Shown here: positions 1-5,039 of the stretch, piece after piece
Numbering within the stretch: position 1 is the first letter of the stretch
Layout of the letters: each line of letters begins with the position of its first letter
From: TMED108 sp036166415
Lineage (GTDB): Bacteria; Fidelibacterota; Marinisomatia; Marinisomatales; TCS55
DNA length: 5,039 bases
Direction: 5' to 3'
Assembly (NCBI GenBank): GCA_036166415.1
Contig: JAYZHP010000047.1
Location: 1 to 5,039, forward strand
The notes under the pieces: model-generated
What the model was told of the DNA's origin: nothing
Seen by the model: the letters and a program-made list of their open reading frames with translations, nothing else
Databases searched by the model: none
Translations under genes and position numbers: made by a program

Positions 1-1
1 T

Positions 2-2575
2 GATTCTATAATTATTTTTGGTTCCTCTCTAGTTGGTTCTCTTACTTTTGCATTTACTGATTCGCATTGGTTCAATGCAGTAGAGGCTGAAGTATATGGA
101 TTTTCTACTTTTTTTACAGCAATTGTAGTATGGTTAATCTTGCATTGGTCTGAAAGAGCTGATGAAAAAGGGAATGAGCGCTATATTCTAATTATAGCTT
201 ATATGATTGGGCTTGCCACAGGTGTTCATTTATTGAATTTATTAGCTCTCCCATTTTTAGCATTAATCATTTTCTTTAGAAAATTTGAATTCTCTTATAA
301 AGGCTTTGTAATTACAACAGCTGTTACCGGTTTTGCTTTTTATTTGATAAACACTGGAATCATTAATGGGATGCCAAAATTGGTAGATAAAATAGGACTC
401 ACCGCTGTTATTTTAATGTGTGTATTGATTTTTGGATTAATGGTAGCGAGTATTATATATAAAAAATTTCAATATGCATTAGGACTAACTTCTACCGTAT
501 TAATTCTCATTGGTTATTCTAGCTATGCTATGATTTTTATACGCTCAGATCAGAAGCCTGCCATTAATGAAAATGATCCATCAACTGTATCTAGAGCTAT
601 TTCCTATATGGAAAGAGAGCAATATGGAAGAATGTTTCAATTTCCTAGGCGATATCAGGGACTACCCCCAAAGCACGAAGCAGTAGGTCGCCCCCAAAAT
701 GGGAGGGATTATACCTCTAGACAAGAAAGAGCATATAAGACCTATAGAATGGATAAACAATGGAGTTATTTTTGGGATTACCAGGTAAAGAAAATGTATT
801 GGAGGTATTTTCTATGGCAGTTTGCTGGAAGGGGACCTAGTACAGAATCATTAGTTACGCCTTACGGCGCAAGACCAAATGAGGATGGTGTAGCTTGGTT
901 TCAGTTTGGCCTCCCGCTCGCATTTCTTTTTGGTCTATGGGGAATGTTTTACCATTTCCAACAAGATAGAAAAAGGGCATTTTCTATACTAAGCTTGTTT
1001 TTAATGACAGGTTTAGCGATTATTATTTTTGTTAATCAAGATAATCCCCAGCCACGTGAACGAGATTACTCCTACGTTGGTAGCTTTTTTGCCTTTTCAA
1101 TTTGGATAAGTATTGCAATTCAAGCCTTCCTGGATAAATTTAGAAAATTACTTCAGGGACGTTCTTATCAAAAAAATGGATTAGTGACTTCAATTGTTAT
1201 ACTCTTTTGTGTTATGCCTGTTATGATGTTAAAAGCGAACTACCATGAACATGACAGATCTGACAATAGGATTGCTTGGGACTATAGCTATAATATCCTT
1301 CAATCATGTGAGCCCAATGCAATTATTTTCACCAATGGAGATAATGATACATTTCCATTGTGGTATTTACAGGAAGTAGAAGGAATAAGGACAGATGTTA
1401 CCGTAGCAAACCTAAGCTTATTGAATACTGAATGGTATATCCGCCAATTAAGAGATTCTAGACCTGGGGAGTTTATTAAAATGGGAGATGATCAGGTTCA
1501 AGATGTTGCTTCAGGATTGAAAGAATGGAAATCGCAAATTGTTCGCGTACCAGCACCTAAAAGTGAAAAAAATAAGAACGGTTATATTGAGTGGAAGGTC
1601 AATCCTACATTTGCCGGTGCTGCATTAATGGTAAAAGACTTGATGATTCTCCAAATTATTTTTGCAGCTCAATGGAAATACCCGATTTATTTTGCTGTTA
1701 CAGTTCCCCAGTCTAATCGACTTAATCTAGAACAATATATTGAGATGGAGGGATTGGTATATCGTCTTCGCCCTTATAAAGTCAATCAGCAAAGCGCGAT
1801 CAATGAAGATCGTATGTGGACAAATTTAATGTCAGGGTTTGGTTCTGAAGTATGGGACAATGATATCGAAGCAAAAGAATGGAAAAAACTTGAAAATGAA
1901 ATTTGGTTTAAAGATTATAAGCCAGGGTATTTATATCGCAATCTAGGTAGAGATGACATTTACTATTTTCCTTCAACCAATATACGATTATTACAAAATC
2001 TTAGAAGTGCCTATATGCAACTTGCAGCACATCATTATATGAAATTTAAAGATTATGAATCGATTGAAAAGTCAACAGCTGATACTCACCGAGAAAAAGC
2101 CCTTCAAGTATTGAATAGGATGCAAGATAATATACCCGAGAGTACTATTCGGTATGATGCAAAAGAGCTGCACTATCAACTTGGTAGATTATATGGCGAG
2201 CTAGGAAATAAAGATGAACTTAGAAGGGTAATGGGAATTCTAATCAATAGACGCGACTTGACCATTCAAGATAAGGTTGAATATGGACAGGTATATCTTG
2301 CCCAATTAGATTCATTAGAAAGAGGAAAAATTATTTTTGAAGAACTTTATGATGATTTCAAATCTATTGAATCAGGTGCTAGACTTACGTCTCAACGAGA
2401 AATGGAACAATGGAGAAGTTATTTTGTCCAAATAGTTTCATCTTTAATTTTTGCATACAAAAATTTGGATATGAATGATAAAGCCGAATCTATTGTAAAT
2501 GATTGGTTAAAAAATAATCCAGATGACCCCGTAGCAAAAAAATTGCTGAATGATCTTAGAGAAAAGAAGGGGTAA
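2..2575 (+). CDS. DUF2723 / TMEM260-like GT-C protein O-mannosyltransferase, 5'-truncated by the window edge
   Basis: Integral membrane glycosyltransferase predicted to move a sugar, probably mannose, from a lipid carrier to exported proteins. The open frame runs from base 2, giving 857 visible residues (1 = codon at 2-4). The first ~100 residues, including the usual first-loop acidic motif of GT-C enzymes, lie outside. Family hallmarks seen: FNAVEAEVYGF at 24-34, NPQPRERDYSYVGSFFAF at 348-365, FTNGDNDTFPLWYLQEVEG near 443-461, and YRLRP at 587-591. Around ten hydrophobic segments occur, at about 2-18, 34-50, 61-92 (probably two), 102-120, 131-153, 159-180, 299-316, 326-345, 362-381 and 393-412. 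A periplasmic-type loop (about 185-295) separates the two groups. From ~415 on the protein is soluble, and the end (about 696-855) is helical and TPR-like. The family assignment is firm. Mannose as the sugar rests on the human TMEM260 homologue and is inference. The gene is followed 24 bases later by a GT2 gene, probably in the same operon. Confidence 0.9.
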   Translation, partial: DSIIIFGSSLVGSLTFAFTDSHWFNAVEAEVYGFSTFFTAIVVWLILHWSERADEKGNERYILIIAYMIGLATGVHLLNLLALPFLALIIFFRKFEFSYKGFVITTAVTGFAFYLINTGIINGMPKLVDKIGLTAVILMCVLIFGLMVASIIYKKFQYALGLTSTVLILIGYSSYAMIFIRSDQKPAINENDPSTVSRAISYMEREQYGRMFQFPRRYQGLPPKHEAVGRPQNGRDYTSRQERAYKTYRMDKQWSYFWDYQVKKMYWRYFLWQFAGRGPSTESLVTPYGARPNEDGVAWFQFGLPLAFLFGLWGMFYHFQQDRKRAFSILSLFLMTGLAIIIFVNQDNPQPRERDYSYVGSFFAFSIWISIAIQAFLDKFRKLLQGRSYQKNGLVTSIVILFCVMPVMMLKANYHEHDRSDNRIAWDYSYNILQSCEPNAIIFTNGDNDTFPLWYLQEVEGIRTDVTVANLSLLNTEWYIRQLRDSRPGEFIKMGDDQVQDVASGLKEWKSQIVRVPAPKSEKNKNGYIEWKVNPTFAGAALMVKDLMILQIIFAAQWKYPIYFAVTVPQSNRLNLEQYIEMEGLVYRLRPYKVNQQSAINEDRMWTNLMSGFGSEVWDNDIEAKEWKKLENEIWFKDYKPGYLYRNLGRDDIYYFPSTNIRLLQNLRSAYMQLAAHHYMKFKDYESIEKSTADTHREKALQVLNRMQDNIPESTIRYDAKELHYQLGRLYGELGNKDELRRVMGILINRRDLTIQDKVEYGQVYLAQLDSLERGKIIFEELYDDFKSIESGARLTSQREMEQWRSYFVQIVSSLIFAYKNLDMNDKAESIVNDWLKNNPDDPVAKKLLNDLREKKG

Positions 2576-2599
2576 ACACCTCTAATCAAAGCTTAATGC

Positions 2600-3637
2600 A
2601 TGCCTAATTCTAGAGTATCCGTAATTATTCCTCACTGGAATGGCATTGAAGTCCTTTCGGACTGCCTAGAATCTCTACAGAAATCAACATACCCTAATCT
2701 AGAAATAATTGTCGTTGACAATGCTTCAACTGATGGCAGTCCTGACTGGGTAAGCCTTCATTATCCAAATATTAAACTGATAGAGAATAATACCAATCTT
2801 GGATATGTCGGAGGTTGTAATAAAGGGGCAAAAGCTTCTACGGGCGATTATCTGGTTTTTTTAAATAATGACACTATTCATAATGAAGGATGGATTGAAA
2901 CCCTTGCAGATTTTTTAAACCTAAATCCTAAGGCTTCTGCGGTTCAGCCAAAGATATTGAATAATTATGAACGTAATAAATTTGACTATGCTGGTGGATG
3001 CGGTGGCTGGATAGATGTTCTTGGATTTCCATTTGCAAGAGGAAGATTATTTTTAGAACAGGAAACTGATAGCGGTCAATATGAAAAAATAAGACCAGTT
3101 TTTTGGGCTAGCGGTACAGCTATGATGATTAGAAAAGATGATTTTGATCTATTGAATGGTTTTGATGAAACTTTTTTTGCACATCAAGAAGAAATTGATT
3201 TATGCTGGAAGATTCATCTTTCAGGAAGGCAGGTATGGTCAATACCAAGCGCTATAGTTTATCATAAGAATGCCGTGACCCTACCCATGTTTTCACGGTT
3301 AAAACAATATTTGAATCATAGGAATTCACTGTTAATGATGTTATCAAACTATAGCTTACCAATGACGCTTTACTTAGCTCCTATTAGAATAGGCTTGGAA
3401 TTTGTTGCTCTTTTATATTCTTTATTTTGCCTTGATTTCAATCATTTTGTTGGAATAATTCAAGCTTTATTATGGGTAATAGTTCACCCTCATATTATTT
3501 ATAGACGTAGACGACATATGCGAAAATTGCGCAAAACAAAGGATAGTCAAGTAATCAAAAATATGTACTGGGGTAGTATTGTGTTCGATTATTATATCAG
3601 AAGAATCAAAAAATCTTCAGCGCTAATTCAAGAATAA
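2600..3637 (+). CDS. Family 2 glycosyltransferase (WbbL/rhamnosyltransferase-like), membrane-associated
   Basis: GT-A-fold inverting glycosyltransferase of 345 residues that would transfer a sugar from a nucleotide donor at the cytoplasmic face of the inner membrane. Seen in order: the nucleotide-binding start VSVIIPHWNG (6-15), VVDNASTDGS (38-47), NLGYVGGCNKG (66-76), and the metal-binding LNNDT (88-92, with D91 as the DXD-type Asp). Then come FWASGTAMMIRK (168-179), GFDETFF (187-193) and the acceptor/catalytic region HQEEIDLCW (195-203). Hydrophobic stretches at about 253-277 and 283-300 are followed by a very basic run, YRRRRHMRKLRK (301-312), as expected for a tail anchored on the cytoplasmic side. 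An in-frame stop at 2594-2596 rules out any earlier start, and the domain begins at residue 6, so ATG 2600 is secure. No Shine-Dalgarno sequence precedes it, as is common in Bacteroidota. Probably cotranscribed with the upstream mannosyltransferase. Donor and acceptor cannot be read from the sequence. Polyprenyl-phosphate mannose synthase is possible but not favoured. Confidence 0.88.
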   Translation: MPNSRVSVIIPHWNGIEVLSDCLESLQKSTYPNLEIIVVDNASTDGSPDWVSLHYPNIKLIENNTNLGYVGGCNKGAKASTGDYLVFLNNDTIHNEGWIETLADFLNLNPKASAVQPKILNNYERNKFDYAGGCGGWIDVLGFPFARGRLFLEQETDSGQYEKIRPVFWASGTAMMIRKDDFDLLNGFDETFFAHQEEIDLCWKIHLSGRQVWSIPSAIVYHKNAVTLPMFSRLKQYLNHRNSLLMMLSNYSLPMTLYLAPIRIGLEFVALLYSLFCLDFNHFVGIIQALLWVIVHPHIIYRRRRHMRKLRKTKDSQVIKNMYWGSIVFDYYIRRIKKSSALIQE

Positions 3638-3663
3638 TTAATCTATTTTGATTTAATAATTCT
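3631..3663. terminator. Imperfect A/T-rich inverted repeat at the convergent junction, possible bidirectional terminator
   Basis: The left arm AGAATAATTAATC (3631-3643) and the right arm GATTTAATAATTCT (3650-3663) can pair over 12 base pairs. There is one A-A mismatch (3636/3658), one bulged T (3653) and a TATTTT loop (3644-3649). The element overlaps the last codons and stops of both converging genes, which is where a shared terminator would be expected. The stem has only three G-C pairs and no clean T-run follows it on either strand, so it would be a weak terminator. In such A/T-rich sequence an imperfect repeat may also arise by chance. Confidence 0.3.
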
Positions 3664-4437
3664 GCCAATTATTTCTTTCAATAATTTTGCTGCAGTTATA
3701 GCAGTGATATCATTTACATCATTGATTGGATTATACTCTACAATATCTCCGCCAATCACATCACCCTTTAATGAATGAATAATATTTATGATATTTCTTG
3801 TCGTCAATCCTCCAGGTTCAAGGTGAGATACGCCAGGCGCATACGCAGGATCAAGCCCATCTAAATCTAAAGAAATATAGACTGGCCCATCAAAATTAAA
3901 TGATAAGTCATGATTAAAGTCTTTCATTTCAATTACTTCAACTCCAAACTTATCTACTTGAGCTCTTTGGTGATCATTTAATGTCCGTATTCCAACTTGA
4001 ACTAATCTGTTAACTAAATTATTTTCCATTATTCGAGCAAATGGAGATGCATGTGAAAAAGGATTATTTTCAAAATTATCATACAAATCAGGGTGTGCAT
4101 CAAAATGTAGTATATTTAATGAATCATATTTTTTTGCATGAGCTTTGATTATTGGATATGTGATTGAGTGATCCCCACCTATTGAAATAAGATTATTACC
4201 TTGCTCCAGTTCCTTAAAAGTTGCATTGTGAATTTCATTAATTGCTAATTCACCAGATGGAAGTTCTAGCGAATCTAATATTTCAACCATAGTATTGCTT
4301 CTACAATTAATACCATTTTCTGAAAAATCATTTGTAGAATCTGAATGAAATGCTTCAATTATTTTTTGTGGAGCTTTAGCAGATCCTTTTAGAAAAGATG
4401 AATTTTCATCCAAAGGTATCCCCAGAATTGATATCAT
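3643..4437 (-). CDS. Arginase/agmatinase-family ureohydrolase, plant-arginase-like
   Basis: Binuclear-manganese hydrolase of 264 residues expected to release urea from a guanidino compound, either arginine (giving ornithine) or agmatine (giving putrescine), in the cytoplasm. All six expected metal ligands are present: H90 in GGDHS (87-91), D113, H115 and D117 in HFDAHPD (111-117), and D191 and D193 in SLDLDGLDPAYAP (189-201). H129 in SHASPFARIME and E234 in GGDIVEYNP match the catalytic His and the Glu that holds the guanidinium group. The N-terminus GIPLDENSSFLKG followed by AP, the HASPFARIME stretch, PGVSHLEPGGLTTR (201-214) and the end DITAITAAKLLKE resemble plant mitochondrial arginases as I remember them. 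That group has reported arginase and some agmatinase activity, so the substrate is left open. ATG 4437 fits the family's N-terminus. A weak GAG lies in the 14 bases after the upstream gene's stop, which suggests cotranscription with it. Confidence 0.9.
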   Translation of the reverse strand: MISILGIPLDENSSFLKGSAKAPQKIIEAFHSDSTNDFSENGINCRSNTMVEILDSLELPSGELAINEIHNATFKELEQGNNLISIGGDHSITYPIIKAHAKKYDSLNILHFDAHPDLYDNFENNPFSHASPFARIMENNLVNRLVQVGIRTLNDHQRAQVDKFGVEVIEMKDFNHDLSFNFDGPVYISLDLDGLDPAYAPGVSHLEPGGLTTRNIINIIHSLKGDVIGGDIVEYNPINDVNDITAITAAKLLKEIIGRIIKSK

Positions 4438-4451
4438 ATTTCGTTTCTCTA

Positions 4452-5039
4452 TTAATTTATTGCTTTTAAATAGATATCTTTATGGGCTTGATCCATATAG
4501 GCAAGCTGATTCAATATTTCCTTTTGACCCATTATGCTTAAAGCTTTAACTAGATCTGATCGATGTGCATCCAAAAAATAAAGAGTTCTTCCTGTTGGGA
4601 ACTGACGAAAAACTACCTGCATAGCTTCAATCATTAATTTGAATTCATCTAAAGCTTCATCAGGTTTACCTTGTTTGAAATAATCCATAGCAATGTAATA
4701 TGCAAACCGAGCTTCTCTTAACCCTTTGTTTTCTGTCACCTCTTTTAAGAGCTGCATGCGCGTGCTCCATCCTTTTGGATAATCCGATGAAATACCTCTT
4801 AGCATAATTTCTCTAGACTGGTCATAGGCAAGATTCCCACCATAAAAATCATAGGTATCCATATGCCCAGCTAAAATCAAGTAGGCATAGAATGCAAAAA
4901 AACTTCCAAGTGGTTCAAACATAACCGGATCAAAATATATAGAGCTTCCTGCATTATAATAAAATTGAAGAGATTTATCAAAATATCTTAGATCCATTCC
5001 ATCGGAAATAAGAACTTGTGCATGGAAAGTTTCCATACC
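4452..5039 (-). CDS. DUF4835 / PorD-like protein, C-terminal part, 5'-truncated by the window edge
   Basis: The frame is open to the window edge: the codon before the Met at 5034-5036 is Gly, so that Met is probably internal. The 195 visible residues are then the C-terminal two-thirds of a protein of roughly 300 residues. Counting from that Met, features recalling the DUF4835 family are FYY (25-27), EPLGSFFAFYAYLILAG (41-57), MDTY then GG (59-67), KGW (88-90), GLREARFAYY (105-114), and FLDAHRSDLVKAL (154-166) near an end reading LAYMDQAHKDIYLKAI. In that family the protein is exported to the periplasm and has been linked to type IX secretion as PorD. The signal peptide would lie outside the window. 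In many Bacteroidota the gene sits between coaBC and recN, whereas here a ureohydrolase follows 14 bases downstream. The assignment rests on remembered motif order without an alignment. If it is wrong, the protein is a soluble helical protein of unknown function. Confidence 0.6.
   Translation of the reverse strand, partial: GMETFHAQVLISDGMDLRYFDKSLQFYYNAGSSIYFDPVMFEPLGSFFAFYAYLILAGHMDTYDFYGGNLAYDQSREIMLRGISSDYPKGWSTRMQLLKEVTENKGLREARFAYYIAMDYFKQGKPDEALDEFKLMIEAMQVVFRQFPTGRTLYFLDAHRSDLVKALSIMGQKEILNQLAYMDQAHKDIYLKAIN

Noticed and set aside
140..142. TTG at 140 as the start codon of the mannosyltransferase
   Set aside because: The same frame is open back to base 2, and the upstream codons encode the conserved FNAVEAEVYGF family motif plus a membrane segment. 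The true start lies outside the window.
2567..2572. AAGGGG as a Shine-Dalgarno sequence for the GT2 gene
   Set aside because: It is 27 bases upstream of the start, too far to position a ribosome, and lies in the last codons of the preceding gene.
2576..2599. Separate promoter for the GT2 gene in the intergenic gap
   Set aside because: The gap is only 24 bases and shows no recognisable promoter elements, so cotranscription with the upstream gene is simpler.
2596..2607. Three-codon mini-ORF (ATG CAT GCC TAA) overlapping the GT2 start
   Set aside because: The overlapping ATGCATG makes this by chance. There is no ribosome binding site, and nothing supports translational control.
5034..5036. ATG at the right edge as the true start of the PorD-like gene
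   Set aside because: The frame continues to the window edge, and what follows the Met looks like mid-protein sequence without a signal peptide. An internal Met is likelier.
1..5039. A defence, CRISPR, mobile or otherwise undescribed multi-gene system
   Set aside because: All four genes fall in recognisable or tentatively recognisable housekeeping or envelope families. No direct-repeat arrays, transposase, integrase, nuclease or tRNA-like sequence was seen on either strand.

Overview
This is an A+T-rich, gene-dense window, about two-thirds A+T by eye. It carries two pairs of genes that converge near its centre. The gene content suggests a member of the Fibrobacterota-Chlorobiota-Bacteroidota group or a neighbouring phylum such as Candidatus Marinimicrobia (SAR406). 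Three things point there: a DUF2723/TMEM260-like membrane mannosyltransferase, a DUF4835/PorD-like protein, and gene starts with no good Shine-Dalgarno sequence. The exact phylum is an inference and is not settled by the sequence.

Plus strand, 1-3637: a DUF2723-family GT-C glycosyltransferase, predicted to be a protein O-mannosyltransferase, enters from beyond the left edge with its N-terminus missing. It is followed after 24 bases by a family 2 glycosyltransferase that is complete and has a membrane-associated C-terminal tail. They are probably one transcription unit, and a role in protein or envelope glycosylation is likely.

Minus strand, 5039-3643: a protein with the features of the DUF4835 family (associated with type IX secretion under the name PorD) enters from beyond the right edge, so only its C-terminal part is seen. 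Fourteen bases after its stop is a complete Mn-dependent ureohydrolase. Its active-site surroundings read more like plant mitochondrial arginases than like E. coli agmatinase SpeB.

The two units meet tail to tail with only 5 bases between the stop codons. An imperfect A/T-rich inverted repeat straddles this junction and may act as a weak bidirectional terminator. Coding sequence fills almost the whole window and there is no gene-free stretch above 24 bases. I see no promoter, RNA gene, mobile element, CRISPR array or origin. The promoters of both units must lie outside the window. No clearly undescribed multi-gene system is visible. The most interesting points are the plant-type arginase and the glycosylation genes lying next to a possible type IX secretion gene.
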